Shown: piece after piece, positions 19,111-28,440 of the stretch | Layout: every line of letters begins with the position of its first letter | How positions within the stretch are numbered: position 1 is the stretch's first letter | Source: Brevibacterium sp. JSBI002 | GTDB lineage: Bacteria > Actinomycetota > Actinomycetes > Actinomycetales > Brevibacteriaceae | Assembly: GCF_026013965.1 (NCBI RefSeq) | Contig: NZ_CP110341.1 | Location: forward strand, 1,240,001 to 1,304,000 | DNA length: 64,000 nt | Reading direction: 5' to 3' | Made by a program: the position numbers and the translations under genes | The notes under the pieces: generated by a model | Databases searched by the model: none | Seen by the model: only the letters and a program-made list of their open reading frames with translations | Told to the model about the DNA's origin: nothing

Positions 19111-20967
19111 GTGACTGAACAGAGCAAAGGCAACGGCGTCTTGACGACTGCGACAGAATCCATCCTCTCCGCCAGGGACATCGAGTTCCAACTCTATGAC
19201 TGGCTCAAGGTCGACGAACTCTGCGACCGACCTCGCTTCTCCGACCATTCGCGTGAGGTCTTCGACTCCGTGCTCGAAGCCAGCGAGGAGCTTGCCAAGG
19301 AGCGGTTCGCGACCCATGCACGCAAGTCCGACCTCAACGAGCCGACGTTCGACGGCACTGCGGTGACGCTGATTCCTGAGATCAAGTCTGCGCTCGACCA
19401 GTTCGCCGGCATCGGCCTGCTGTCGGCGACGATGGATGAGAGCGTCGGCGGCATTCAGCTGCCGCATTCGGTCGCAAAGGCCTGCTTCGCCTGGTTCCAG
19501 GCGGCCAATATCGGTACCGCGAGCTATCCGATGCTGACCATGGGCAACGCCAATCTGCTGCTCGAGTACGGCACCGAGGAACAGATCGAGAAGTACGTTG
19601 TGCCCGAGCTCGACGGCCGGTTCTTCGGCACCATGTGCCTGTCCGAACCCGAGGTCGGCTCCTCCCTGGGAGATGTCACGACGAAAGCGGTTCCGGATCC
19701 CCAGGGCGGCGACGATGCGTTCCGCGTCTACGGCACGAAGATGTGGATCTCCGGCGGCGATCACGAACTCTCGCAGAATATCGTCCATCTCGTCCTGGCC
19801 CGTGCCGAGGGTGACCAGCCAGGGGTCAAAGGTCTGAGTCTGTTCCTCGTCCCGAAGTACCTCGTCAACGACGATGGCAGCCTCGGTGAACGCAATGATG
19901 TCGTTCTGTCCGGACTCAATCACAAGATGGGGTGGCGCGGGACGACGAACACTCTGCTCAACTTCGGTGAGGGCACGCACACTCCGGCCGGTTCCGCTGG
20001 TGCTGTGGGCTACCTCGTGGGGGAGCGGGGCAAGGGTCTGGCCTGTATGTTCCACATGATGAACGAGGCTCGCATCGGTGTCGGAGCCGGTGCGGTCGGA
20101 CTGGGGTACCACGGGTACCTCGATGCCCTCCGCTATGCCCGCGATCGCCGCCAGGGTCGTCCCGACGGGGCGAAGGGATCCGATGGTGAGCCGATCCCGA
20201 TCGCGGAGCACTCCGATGTCCGGCGCATGCTGCTGTCGTCGAAGAGCTACGTCGAGGGCGGGCTCGGGCTCATCCTCTATGCCGCGCGTCTGCTCGACGA
20301 ATCCGAAACTGCTGATTCCGAGGCCGCGCGTGACCGTGCGGCACTGCTGCTCGATGTGCTCACCCCGATCGTCAAGACCTGGCCGAGCGTGTGGTGCCTG
20401 AAAGCGAACGACCACGCCATCCAGGTGCTCGGCGGAGCGGGATACACCCGCGATCACGATGTCGAACAGCTCTACCGCGACAATCGGCTCAATCCGATCC
20501 ACGAGGGCACGCACGGCATTCAGGCCAAGGATCTCCTCGGCCGCAAGGTCATCATGAAGGGCGGGGCCGGCCTGCAGGTGCTGCTGGGAAAGATGCGGGA
20601 GACCCTCGCCGAGGCGGCCGACCGTTCTGATTGGACCGCCGAGACCGCTGCCCTGGCGTCAGCCGTCGATCGCATCGAATCCGTCACCACCGCAGTGTGG
20701 GCGAGCGGAGATCCAACGGTGGCCCTCGACAACGCGTGGACCTATCTGGAAGCGGTCGGACACACCGTGATGGCGTGGCTGTGGTTGCAGCAGGGGATGG
20801 CTGCCGAAGCGACCGCCGGTGAACGTGGCGATTCGGCGTTCCTCAAGGGAAAGATCGCCGCGGCGCGGTATTTCCTCGTTCACGAACTGCCGCAGACCGG
20901 GCCGTGGTTCGATCTTGTCGAAAGCAAGGCGACGACGTTCGCCGACCTCGATGACTCCTGGCTGTGA
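19111..20967 (+). CDS. Acyl-CoA dehydrogenase (FadE5-like, with C-terminal extension)
   Basis: A 618-residue acyl-CoA dehydrogenase, longer than the usual 380-400 because of an N-terminal arm and a C-terminal Acyl-CoA_dh_C domain, as in mycobacterial FadE5. Recognisable parts are TMCLSEPEVGSSLGDVT (FAD/substrate loop), KMWISGGDHEL, MMNEARIGVGAGAVGLGY and IQVLGGAGYTRDHDVEQLYRD. The catalytic Glu is expected in IHEGTHGIQAKDLLG near residue 465. It would oxidise acyl-CoA in beta-oxidation. Translation starts at a GTG. It ends 6 bp before the convergent PAP2 gene. Confidence 0.92.
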   Translation: MTEQSKGNGVLTTATESILSARDIEFQLYDWLKVDELCDRPRFSDHSREVFDSVLEASEELAKERFATHARKSDLNEPTFDGTAVTLIPEIKSALDQFAGIGLLSATMDESVGGIQLPHSVAKACFAWFQAANIGTASYPMLTMGNANLLLEYGTEEQIEKYVVPELDGRFFGTMCLSEPEVGSSLGDVTTKAVPDPQGGDDAFRVYGTKMWISGGDHELSQNIVHLVLARAEGDQPGVKGLSLFLVPKYLVNDDGSLGERNDVVLSGLNHKMGWRGTTNTLLNFGEGTHTPAGSAGAVGYLVGERGKGLACMFHMMNEARIGVGAGAVGLGYHGYLDALRYARDRRQGRPDGAKGSDGEPIPIAEHSDVRRMLLSSKSYVEGGLGLILYAARLLDESETADSEAARDRAALLLDVLTPIVKTWPSVWCLKANDHAIQVLGGAGYTRDHDVEQLYRDNRLNPIHEGTHGIQAKDLLGRKVIMKGGAGLQVLLGKMRETLAEAADRSDWTAETAALASAVDRIESVTTAVWASGDPTVALDNAWTYLEAVGHTVMAWLWLQQGMAAEATAGERGDSAFLKGKIAAARYFLVHELPQTGPWFDLVESKATTFADLDDSWL

Positions 20968-20973
20968 GTGCCG

Positions 20974-21708
20974 TCAGGTTCTGGGGTCAGGTATTCGCCG
21001 ATCGGCGATGATGAGCAGTCGCAGGAAGACTCCGCCGATCAGCAGACCCCCGATGAGGTCGGTGGCCCAATGCCAGCCGAGGGCGAAGGACACGACCACG
21101 GAGTTCACGCTGACCGCTGCGACGCCCCAGCACAATAGGCGCACGGTTCTGGTAGTGACGTTGATGTAGGTCGCGATGAGGTAGGCGACCGCTCCGTAGA
21201 TAAGTACGGCTTCGGCCGCGTGCCCTGACGGGTAGCTGATTCCGCGGCCGCCGATCTCGATGAGACCGCCTTGGAAGAACCGCGGGTCATGCAGTGTGGT
21301 CGCCGGTCGGGCGAGGAGGACCTTGAGCGAGCCGATGCCGAGGTAGAAGGCTGCTTCGACGGCGATGCCGAAGACGATCGGTCGCCAAGACCGACGTTTG
21401 CGCGACAGCACGATCGCGGTGATCGCCAAGACGGGAAGACAGACCGCCTGGCCTGCAATGGGGTCGAGGATGTGCTGAACGAACCAGACGAGATCGGGTT
21501 CGAAGAGAAAGAGCCACCGTCGATTGAGCTTGTAGTCCCAGACTCGCAGCGGACCGGCTGCGGCGAATGTGACGACGATGAAAGCGGCGCCCAAGACCCA
21601 GATTGAGGTTGCCCAGGACAGCAACCCCTGTGCTCGTTCTGTCCACTGACTGCGATCTGAGGGGTTGCTGATCAGCTTCTCGGATTCGACATAGGGTTCA
21701 GCAACCAT
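20974..21708 (-). CDS. PAP2-family membrane phosphatase, divergent
   Basis: A 244-residue membrane protein with about six hydrophobic segments. The phosphatase core is recognisable as ISYPSGHAAEAVLIYGAV (motif 2, PSGH) and ALGWHWATDLIGGLLIG (motif 3, with its His and Asp). Motif 1 is KVLLARPAT, with 4 rather than 6 residues between Lys and Arg-Pro, and the Arg after Ser in motif 3 is Phe. Function as a lipid-phosphate phosphatase is therefore likely but not certain. The N-terminus carries a cytosolic stretch before the first helix. Confidence 0.78.
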   Translation of the reverse strand: MVAEPYVESEKLISNPSDRSQWTERAQGLLSWATSIWVLGAAFIVVTFAAAGPLRVWDYKLNRRWLFLFEPDLVWFVQHILDPIAGQAVCLPVLAITAIVLSRKRRSWRPIVFGIAVEAAFYLGIGSLKVLLARPATTLHDPRFFQGGLIEIGGRGISYPSGHAAEAVLIYGAVAYLIATYINVTTRTVRLLCWGVAAVSVNSVVVSFALGWHWATDLIGGLLIGGVFLRLLIIADRRIPDPRT

Positions 21709-21816
21709 CAGAGTCGATTTTAGACGGAGTCGACAATCACTTCTGCTGTGGGGGATAAAGAAACGGTGAATTCTCGCGAGGATTCTCTGAAAGTCGCGCC
21801 GATCGATCTATCGGAA

Positions 21817-22482
21817 TCAGTGCCCGCGGGCGCGAACGACCATCGTGGCGATGCGCACGCGATTGTTCGTGTCCAGTTTGACGTTGATCCGGTTGAGGTG
21901 AGTCTTGACCGTAGCCAGACTCATGAACGTCTCCTCGGCGATCTCCTGATTGGACAGACCATCGGACACGAGCCCGGCGATCTGCCGCTCGCGGTCTGTG
22001 AGTCCGGACAGCAGTTCAACGGCCTCCCTCTGCAGTCGATGGTCTGAGTTCGATCTGACCTTGGAGATGACCTGCCGCATCGACTGCGGGGAGAGAATGG
22101 GCTCACCGGCGTGAACCCTGCGGATCGCGGCGGCGAGTTCCACAGGGCCGATGTTCTTGAGCAGGTATCCGGCGGCTCCGGCCTCGAGTGCCTTGAAGAG
22201 GTGATCGTCGCTGCTCATGCTCGTCAGAGACACCACCTTCGGCGGTCGTACACTGTTGAGCAGACGCTGAGTGGCTTCGATCCCGCCGATTCCCGGCATC
22301 TGGATATCCATGAGCACGACATCGGGAAAATGCAGAGACGCCTTCTCAACGGACTCTTCCCCGCTCAACGCCGAGGCGACGACGTCGACGCCGTCGGCGG
22401 CCTGGAGGATCCCCCTGATCCCGGTGATGACCATGGGATCGTCATCGACGACCATGACTCGGATCGGGGCGGCTTGGTTCAT
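21817..22482 (-). CDS. NarL/LuxR-family response regulator
   Basis: A 221-residue response regulator. The receiver domain has DDDP near residue 11, the phospho-accepting Asp in FPDVVLMDIQMPGIGG, the conserved Thr/Ser in SLTSMSS and Lys in YLLKNIGP. The C-terminal LuxR helix-turn-helix is LTDRERQIAGLVSDGLSNQE followed by TVKTHLNRI. The ATG at 22482 gives a normal N-terminus. It lies 68 bp downstream of a histidine kinase gene on the same strand, its natural partner, which is frameshifted. Confidence 0.92.
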   Translation of the reverse strand: MNQAAPIRVMVVDDDPMVITGIRGILQAADGVDVVASALSGEESVEKASLHFPDVVLMDIQMPGIGGIEATQRLLNSVRPPKVVSLTSMSSDDHLFKALEAGAAGYLLKNIGPVELAAAIRRVHAGEPILSPQSMRQVISKVRSNSDHRLQREAVELLSGLTDRERQIAGLVSDGLSNQEIAEETFMSLATVKTHLNRINVKLDTNNRVRIATMVVRARGH

Positions 22483-22550
22483 GAACGTCACAATACCCGA
22501 GGCCCATGACACGGATCGGCGCGGCGCGGAAGTCCCTGCTCCGCATCGCC

Positions 22551-23971
22551 TCAGGTCCGGGGTGAGAGGGACCGAAAGCACACCTGCACACGGAACTCAT
22601 TGCCGAACACCCCGATCGACGCTTCGCCGCCGAACATCTCGGTGCGCTCGCGGATGCCGACCAGACCGGATCCCGATCCGGTCGATCCCAACTGAGCGTC
22701 CTGCGGACCCCGGCGGTGACCGGCCGGTCCCGGTCCGTGATCGGGCGCGCCGGCACCGGCTTCTCGTCCCGGTCCCGGCGCATATCGTGGGCGCGGCGGA
22801 ACACCGACTGGGCCTGGAGGGCTGGGCAGCTGATTGCTCACCGAGATCTGGATACCGCGGGCCGCCGAGACTGCGATGTCCACCGTCACCGGCAGATTCG
22901 GCGCATGTTTCATCGCGTTCGTCAGCGCCTCCTGAACAATGCGATAGGCCGCACGGTCGAGCGCAGGCGGGCACGAGTCCACGTCCTGGATGACGATGAG
23001 CGGACGGATGACCGTGCCGGTGGACGCCACGGAGGAGATGAGCTCGGGAATCGCAGCCATCGTCGCGCGGCTCGGAGGGGAAGAATTCTCCTGCCCCGGC
23101 TGCGGACCAGCCAGATCGCCGTTCCTCACACCACCCACCAGATGACGCAGATCCTCCAGTGACGCGCGGGCTTCCTCCCGCAGGGCTGACGCCGTCGAAG
23201 CGACCTCGGGGTCGGTCTGTGCTCCGACCTCAAGGGCGCCGGTGTGCAGCGAGATCACCGACAGGCGGTGGGAGAGCGTGTCGGAAATTCGCGTGCCAAG
23301 AGCTCTCGTTCGGACTGTCGGGCGATCTCGGCCGAGAGCGACTCATTCCGCTGAGCCTCGCGCTCGGCGATCGACTCGACCGCTCTCATCCTCCGCGTCC
23401 GCCGCAGCAACGCCCCGACCCCTAACGCCGTACACAATCCGATGACGCCGGCTGCGATCGTGATGATCCTGATCGCCAAATGCGAATCCTCCGGCGGGAT
23501 GGTCGCCTCGAGGCCCGTGACCTGTGCCGGGTCGGGCAGGAAGAAGATGCTGAACGGATTGTGCTCGGGCGACGCCAGACACATCCTCACCGTGGAGAAC
23601 GCAACCAGTCCGGTGGCCGCCGCCGAGGCGATGATCGCCTGCCGCCGGGGTGCTCGGATGACGAGGTGGAAGACCGCGATGAGGAGCAACAGGGCATCGC
23701 CCCACCCCGCCGTGAGCAGTCCGCCGGCCACGAACGGCACCCACGGCCACCTGTGACGGAGGAAGACGAGTCCCCACACGAGGAACAGCAGCAGGACGGC
23801 TACGAGCCCGGTGTCGTTGAGTTCCCCATCGGAGAAAGCCCAGGCGTTCGCGGTCACCGCCATCGACGAGGTGAAGAACCCGAAGAGGTAGGCAATGACG
23901 CCGACGAGGATGCTGCCGGCGATGCGCACACCGCGCGGGATCCTGCGGCGAGGGGCGGATTGTTCTGACAC
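22551..23971 (-). pseudogene. Two-component sensor histidine kinase, frameshifted at the H-box
   Basis: Read across two frames this is a HisKA_3-type sensor kinase of about 470 residues. The first part (GTG at 23971) has several membrane segments and runs to ERELLARE, exactly where HDTLSHRLSVIS should follow. That sequence exists in the next frame, which continues with YRIVQEALTNAMKHAPNLP (N box) and GSGLVGIRERTEMFGG (G box). One base, within what would be the His codon CAC, is missing at about 23283. The first frame ends in a TGA that overlaps a GTG (GTGA, 23255-23258). A Gly/Pro-rich insert lies between the N and G boxes. Partner: the regulator at 21817-22482. Confidence 0.82.
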
Positions 23972-24130
23972 AAGAGAATCGTAACCGCGAGGACTGACAC
24001 ACGTAGTCCACCTTCCGGCTGGACGAGGTCAACCGATCGGCTGGTCAGGTCCAGCCCGATTGCGGACGTGCCGGCGCGCGGATGCGACGAGGCTGGAGCA
24101 GTCAGCCAGATCCAGCTTCGAAGGAGCGTC

Positions 24131-24952
24131 ATGTCCCACCCGCGGAACCCCCAGAACACCCCGCAACAGCCGCAGTCTCCACAGCCCCAATGGTCCCCGC
24201 AGCACCAGCCCCCTCACAACACCCAGCACCAGCCCCCTTACAACGCCCAGCAGCCCCAGAACTTCGACTCCCAACAGTGGGCACCCGCGCAGAACCCGCC
24301 GGCCTACGGAGCCGGGGGATACCCGCAGCAACCCTATGGTCAGAAACCGCCGAAGCAGAAGAAGCCGCTGCTCAAGCGCTGGTGGTTCTGGCTACTCGCC
24401 GTCATCGTCATCATTGCCATCGCCAGCGCGATCGGAGGTGGGGGAGATGACACGAGCACCTCGGAGGGCGGCTCGGCCGATGCTCAGCAGTCGGGGGAGT
24501 CCGCGAAGAAGGAAGCCGGCGACAAGCCTGCCGACAAACCTGCCGAAGAAGCAACGTATGGAATCGGAGACACGGTGGCCTCTGATGACTGGGAGATCAC
24601 CGTCGCAAAGGTCGAAGACGGAGTCTCACAGGTCGGCGACGAATTCCTCAACGCCCAAGCTCAGGGACAGTTCGTCCAGATCCGACTGTCGGTGAAGAAC
24701 ACCGGATCGGAGCCGAACTTCTTCTTCGAAGACGACATCAAACTCGGTGATGATTCCGGCAATACCTACTCTGCCGACTCAGAGGCCGGAATCTACGCGG
24801 CCGAGGACAACATCCTCTTCCTCGAAGAGATCAATCCCGGAAACACAGCCGAAGGCATCCTCGTCTTCGACGTGCCCGAAGACGTCGACCCGAACAAGCT
24901 GACCTTCGCCGGCGGACTGTTCTCCGACCCGGTGGAGATCTCCCTGAAGTGA
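24131..24952 (+). CDS. DUF4352 membrane-anchored protein
   Basis: A 273-residue protein in three parts. The first 75 or so residues are Pro/Gln/Asn-rich with an 8-residue tandem repeat (QHQPP-H/Y-N-T/A); a lysine-rich turn leads into one transmembrane helix (WWFWLLAVIVIIAIASAIGG); an acidic linker follows; then a beta-rich extracytoplasmic DUF4352 domain (TVASDDWEITVAKVEDG, FVQIRLSVKNTGSEPN, EGILVFDVPEDVDP). Such domains resemble the immunoglobulin-like MPT63 fold. Its role is unknown. GGAG lies upstream of the ATG. The stop is 2 bp from the stop of the convergent kinase gene. Confidence 0.85.
   Translation: MSHPRNPQNTPQQPQSPQPQWSPQHQPPHNTQHQPPYNAQQPQNFDSQQWAPAQNPPAYGAGGYPQQPYGQKPPKQKKPLLKRWWFWLLAVIVIIAIASAIGGGGDDTSTSEGGSADAQQSGESAKKEAGDKPADKPAEEATYGIGDTVASDDWEITVAKVEDGVSQVGDEFLNAQAQGQFVQIRLSVKNTGSEPNFFFEDDIKLGDDSGNTYSADSEAGIYAAEDNILFLEEINPGNTAEGILVFDVPEDVDPNKLTFAGGLFSDPVEISLK
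24201..24248 (+). repeat. 24-bp tandem repeat (two copies) in the DUF4352 gene
   Basis: Copy one at 24201-24224 and copy two at 24225-24248 begin AGCACCAGCCCCCT and differ at two positions (C/T and A/G). They encode the repeated QHQPP unit in the cytoplasmic low-complexity arm, so copy number could vary without shifting the frame. Confidence 0.8.
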
Positions 24953-24954
24953 CC

Positions 24955-25743
24955 TTACCGGTCCAGCTGTTCCGCCCGGGCGATGATCGACCGGGCGGCA
25001 CGGACCGTCTGCCCGAGGAACCCACGACCGAACAGACGGATATGCGCGAGCAGAGCGAAGAAGCTGTGAACCGGCAGGTCATCCCGCCAACCGTCCGGCA
25101 TCGGATGTTCCTGTTCGTAACCGGAATAGATCTCGTCGAGATACGAGGTCCCGAAGAGACCGAGCAGGGCCAGATCCTCCAAACGGTGACCGCCGTGCGC
25201 GGCCGGATCGATGAGAGTGACCCCGTCCGGCGTCCACATGAGATTTCCCGCCCACAGATCTCCGTGAACGCGTGCCGGGGCCTCCTCGTCCTCGCCGCAG
25301 ATCCCGGCGAAAACTCCGGACGCGATCGCATCGATCGCCGAGGCGACCGTAGCCCGATCCTCACCCGTGAGATCCCCGGCAACCGTCGAGATCAGAGGAC
25401 GCAGGCGCTGCTCGACCCAATAGTCAGTGAAGTCGCCGACGGACTCGGCGGGCACCTCGAAGGGATTGTCGAGGGGCCCGAAGAACGACTGCGGAGCCGG
25501 TGACCAACCGAAACCGGGAGCACCCGCATCGTGAAGCCGGGCCAGGTCGCGACCGAAGGCGGCGGCCGCCTCGGCGGAGGGACCCACCTCGTCGAGACGG
25601 CGCAGCTGCAGAAAATCCGCGCCATGTTCGATGACGTCGACGACAGGGACCACACCCGGTTCGGCCAACCATCTCAGCCCCGCGGCCTCGGCGGCGAAGA
25701 AGCCGTCCGGGGCGGACTTCCGCAGTTTGAGGAAATCAGTCAT
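24955..25743 (-). CDS. Fructosamine kinase family protein
   Basis: A 262-residue FN3K-family kinase. It has the ATP-loop segment (DFLKLRKSAPDGFFAAEAAG, where the Lys binds ATP), the family phrase FGRDLARLHDAGAPGFGW, the catalytic RVHGDLWAGNLMW and the metal-binding LIDPAAHGGHRLEDLALL. FN3K enzymes phosphorylate ketosamines on glycated proteins or small molecules, which destabilises them (protein deglycation). The ATG at 25743 starts MTDFLKL; the frame extends further upstream without family similarity. It is divergent from the MDR gene of the GTP/pterin-like cluster. Confidence 0.88.
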   Translation of the reverse strand: MTDFLKLRKSAPDGFFAAEAAGLRWLAEPGVVPVVDVIEHGADFLQLRRLDEVGPSAEAAAAFGRDLARLHDAGAPGFGWSPAPQSFFGPLDNPFEVPAESVGDFTDYWVEQRLRPLISTVAGDLTGEDRATVASAIDAIASGVFAGICGEDEEAPARVHGDLWAGNLMWTPDGVTLIDPAAHGGHRLEDLALLGLFGTSYLDEIYSGYEQEHPMPDGWRDDLPVHSFFALLAHIRLFGRGFLGQTVRAARSIIARAEQLDR

Positions 25744-25843
25744 GGCCCCAGGGTAGTGGCCCGGTCGTCGGCTATCAGCCTGATCACGGTCACGGGGGTC
25801 ACCTGGGTCCGCTGCGGGGCAGGGGCACCTGTACGATCGAATT

Positions 25844-26842
25844 ATGGCTTGGCAGTACTGGACGGAAGCCGCCCGGCAAGGGGGCTGGCGTGAAGTTCCC
25901 ACCCCGCACGCGGACCCTGACTCAGGGAGCGAGCTGCGGATCATCACCACCGCCTCGGCGGTGTCGAAGGGCACCGAATCACTCGTCCACACCGGCCGCA
26001 TCCCCGCTCGCGTCGAAGACTTGATGCGGGCTCCTCACCAGCTCGGGGACTTCCCGTTCCCAGTGTCGTACGGCTACCTCGGCGTCGGCGTCGTCGACGA
26101 AGGACCGCGTGACTGGATCGGCGCTCGGGTCTTCGGCCTACTGCCCCATCACTCCCACCACATTGTGACCACCGAGGATGTCCACCTCATTCCCGATGAC
26201 ATCGACGACCACAGGGCGCTGTTGGCCGGCGCCGTCGAAACCGGTCTCAACATCCTCTGGCAGCAGCCGCCGCGCTTCGCCGACCGCGTCGCCGTCATCG
26301 GTGCGGGCATGATCGGCACATCCACCGCGCTGCTGGCCTCCCGGATGCCGCTCGACCGACTCGAAATCGTCGAGACCGACCCGCACAGGCGCGCACTGCT
26401 GGCCGACCTCGGCCTCACCACGGTCGCACCGGACGATGCCTCCTCCGACTGCGACCTCGTCATCAACACCTCCGGGAACCAGGCCGGACTGGCCCGCGGA
26501 CTCGAGATCACCGGCGACGACGGCACCGTGATCGAAGCATCCTGGTACGGCAGCGACAGCCCCAGCGTGCCGCTCGGCGCAGACTTCCACGCCCGCCGGC
26601 TGAGCATCATCGCCTCACAGGTCGGCGAGGTCGCCGCCGGACATCGAGCGCGCCGCACCCGCACCCAACGGATGCGCGCGGCCCTGACAGCCTTGAACGA
26701 TGACCGCTTCGATTCCCTGATCACCGGAGTCTCCGACTGGACGGAGCTGCCGACGGTCATGGACGAACTCAGCGGCGGTGACGGCCCTGCCCGCTCCGCA
26801 CTCTGTCATGTCATCGACTACACGGGCGCCCACGCCGACTGA
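25844..26842 (+). CDS. Medium-chain zinc-type dehydrogenase of the PTPS-associated cluster
   Basis: A 332-residue MDR-superfamily protein related to threonine-dehydrogenase/BchC-like proteins. It shows SAVSKGTESLVHTGRIP, VSYGYLGVGVVDEGP and the Rossmann loop VIGAGMIGTSTALLAS. The usual Cys-His-Glu zinc set of alcohol dehydrogenases is not evident, so it may be zinc-free. A TACGAT hexamer ends 6 bases before the ATG, suggesting a leaderless transcript and the promoter of the five-gene operon 25844-30202. Its substrate is presumably the intermediate made by the cluster; nothing more can be said from sequence. Confidence 0.78.
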   Translation: MAWQYWTEAARQGGWREVPTPHADPDSGSELRIITTASAVSKGTESLVHTGRIPARVEDLMRAPHQLGDFPFPVSYGYLGVGVVDEGPRDWIGARVFGLLPHHSHHIVTTEDVHLIPDDIDDHRALLAGAVETGLNILWQQPPRFADRVAVIGAGMIGTSTALLASRMPLDRLEIVETDPHRRALLADLGLTTVAPDDASSDCDLVINTSGNQAGLARGLEITGDDGTVIEASWYGSDSPSVPLGADFHARRLSIIASQVGEVAAGHRARRTRTQRMRAALTALNDDRFDSLITGVSDWTELPTVMDELSGGDGPARSALCHVIDYTGAHAD

Positions 26843-26935
26843 CTGATTCCCGGGCACTGCAGTCGCGTCGAACCGCACGCATCCGCAACCCGGAGACGAA
26901 GAACCAACCGGTACCCCGAGAGGAAAGAGAAGACG

Positions 26936-27319
26936 ATGTTCGGACTCACCGTCAACGACCACGTGATGATCGCCCACAGCCTGCCCGACGAATTCTTCGG
27001 ACCAGCCCAAGGCGTCCACGGTGCCACTCTCGAAGTCTCGGCGACCTTCACCCGTCCGAGCCTGGACGAGCATTCAGTCGTCCTCGACATCGGCGAAGCC
27101 ATGAGCCTGCTCGACGCGGCCCTGTCCCCACTGCGCTATGCGAACCTCGACGAACACCCGGACTTCACCGGGAAGCTGAGCACGACCGAAGCCGTCGCCG
27201 AATACATCGGACAGCGCCTGGCCGAATCCCTGGCGGACCGCCCCGAGATCGGCATCAGCATCGAGCTGCGGGAGAATCCGCGCGCAGCGATCACGTACAC
27301 CGTCCCGGAGCGGGCGTGA
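26936..27319 (+). CDS. 6-pyruvoyl-tetrahydropterin-synthase-like protein, degenerate active site
   Basis: A 127-residue protein with PTPS/QueD layout: MIAHSL near the start, VHGATLEVSATF for the HGH-x-Y motif, VVLDIGEAMSLLDAAL for the VxDFG segment, and TTEAVAEYIGQRL for the conserved Glu. Key residues differ. The third zinc ligand is Ala (HGA, A30), the catalytic Cys position four residues before H28 is Ala, and the LDHxYLN motif is LRYANLD, so the catalytic His is lost. PTPS and QueD normally convert 7,8-dihydroneopterin triphosphate. This protein keeps the fold but probably does other chemistry or binds a pterin. It overlaps the next gene by GTGA. Confidence 0.78.
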   Translation: MFGLTVNDHVMIAHSLPDEFFGPAQGVHGATLEVSATFTRPSLDEHSVVLDIGEAMSLLDAALSPLRYANLDEHPDFTGKLSTTEAVAEYIGQRLAESLADRPEIGISIELRENPRAAITYTVPERA

Positions 27320-28440
27320 GCCTTCACCTCATCGAACCCGATCTCGGCCGCATCAGCGGGGGAGCGGCATTCAACCGGGCAGTCGCCGAGGCGGCCGGTC
27401 CCCGGATCGTGCTCCATTCGGTGCCCGGTTCCTGGGATGAACCGGGACCAGCCGAGTCAGCGGCTGTGAATAATCTCCTGGCCGCAGTGACCGGACCCGT
27501 CCTCCTCGATGGGCTCATCGCCACTGCGCTGCCCGAGGTGATGACCGATCCTGGAGACACGAACCGCACCGAGCAGGGTTCGCCCATCCTGCTTATCCAT
27601 TGCCTGGCAGACAGTGACGACAGAGCCGCCTGCGACCGCGAACGACAGGTCGTCAGTGCCGCACCCGCCGTCATCACCACGAGTCGGTTCACCGCCGCAG
27701 GATTGGAATCTCGGTACGGGATCCGCGCCGAGGCGGCCGTGCCCGGAAACCCTGCACGCCCACAGAGCTCTGGCGGCGGCGGAGGCCATTTCGTGTGTAT
27801 CGGCGCCATCGAGGAGAACAAAGGACAGCTGCTCATCGCCGAAGCCCTGACAGAGCTGATTGGCGGAGAAACAACACAATCCGATGTCCGCAAACAGGAT
27901 GATGCGGCTGCAGAACGGCTGTGGCGGGTCACCTTCGCCGGCCCGCTTGTGGACGCAGATTACGGCCGCCGGCTGCAGGCGGCGTGCCAAGAGTTGCCTG
28001 CGGGCAGAGCCGACGTCGTCGGAGAACTCAGCCCCGCCGAGATCGACGCCTTGTACAGCAACGCCGACTTGCTGCTTCTGCCCTCACGCTCGGAGGCCTA
28101 TGGGATGGTCGTCGCGGAGGCGGCCGCCGGCGGGATCTCCGCCTTCGTCACTGTCGGAACCGGAGCCGAAGAGCCTCTGGGTGCCGGACTCGGCTTGCCC
28201 CGCACCGTCGGCGCGTGGGCACAGGCACTGCACCGCTGGCTGACCGACGTTGAGTTCCGCACCGAACTGGACGAATCGGCCCGCCGGAATCGTCCCAACG
28301 CCGTACGCTCGTGGACTGACACCGCCGACACGGTTCTGCGCATCGCCGCCGACCATTCCCGCCCGGCCGCACCGGCTTCCTCGGTCGAACAGCAGGAATC
28401 GTCAGTTGTGGCGGACAACAAGCAGAGGAGCAACTCGTGA
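27316..28440 (+). CDS. GT4-family glycosyltransferase
   Basis: A 374-residue glycosyltransferase of the GT-B fold. The acceptor-domain start has a Gly-rich loop (LGRISGGAAFNRAV), the donor domain has VCIGAIEENKGQLLIAEAL, and the sugar-nucleotide site is LLPSRSEAYGMVVAEAAAGG with the E-x7-E motif. It is coupled by GTGA overlaps to the PTPS-like gene before it and the methyltransferase after it. In this setting it probably glycosylates the product of the GTP/pterin-like pathway; donor and acceptor are unknown. The C-terminal 30 residues are low-complexity. Confidence 0.87.
   Translation: MSLHLIEPDLGRISGGAAFNRAVAEAAGPRIVLHSVPGSWDEPGPAESAAVNNLLAAVTGPVLLDGLIATALPEVMTDPGDTNRTEQGSPILLIHCLADSDDRAACDRERQVVSAAPAVITTSRFTAAGLESRYGIRAEAAVPGNPARPQSSGGGGGHFVCIGAIEENKGQLLIAEALTELIGGETTQSDVRKQDDAAAERLWRVTFAGPLVDADYGRRLQAACQELPAGRADVVGELSPAEIDALYSNADLLLLPSRSEAYGMVVAEAAAGGISAFVTVGTGAEEPLGAGLGLPRTVGAWAQALHRWLTDVEFRTELDESARRNRPNAVRSWTDTADTVLRIAADHSRPAAPASSVEQQESSVVADNKQRSNS

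Noticed and set aside
19081..20514. A 477-codon open frame antisense to the FadE5-like dehydrogenase
   Set aside because: High-GC DNA gives long open antisense frames. The plus-strand frame has all acyl-CoA dehydrogenase motifs, and this one matches nothing.
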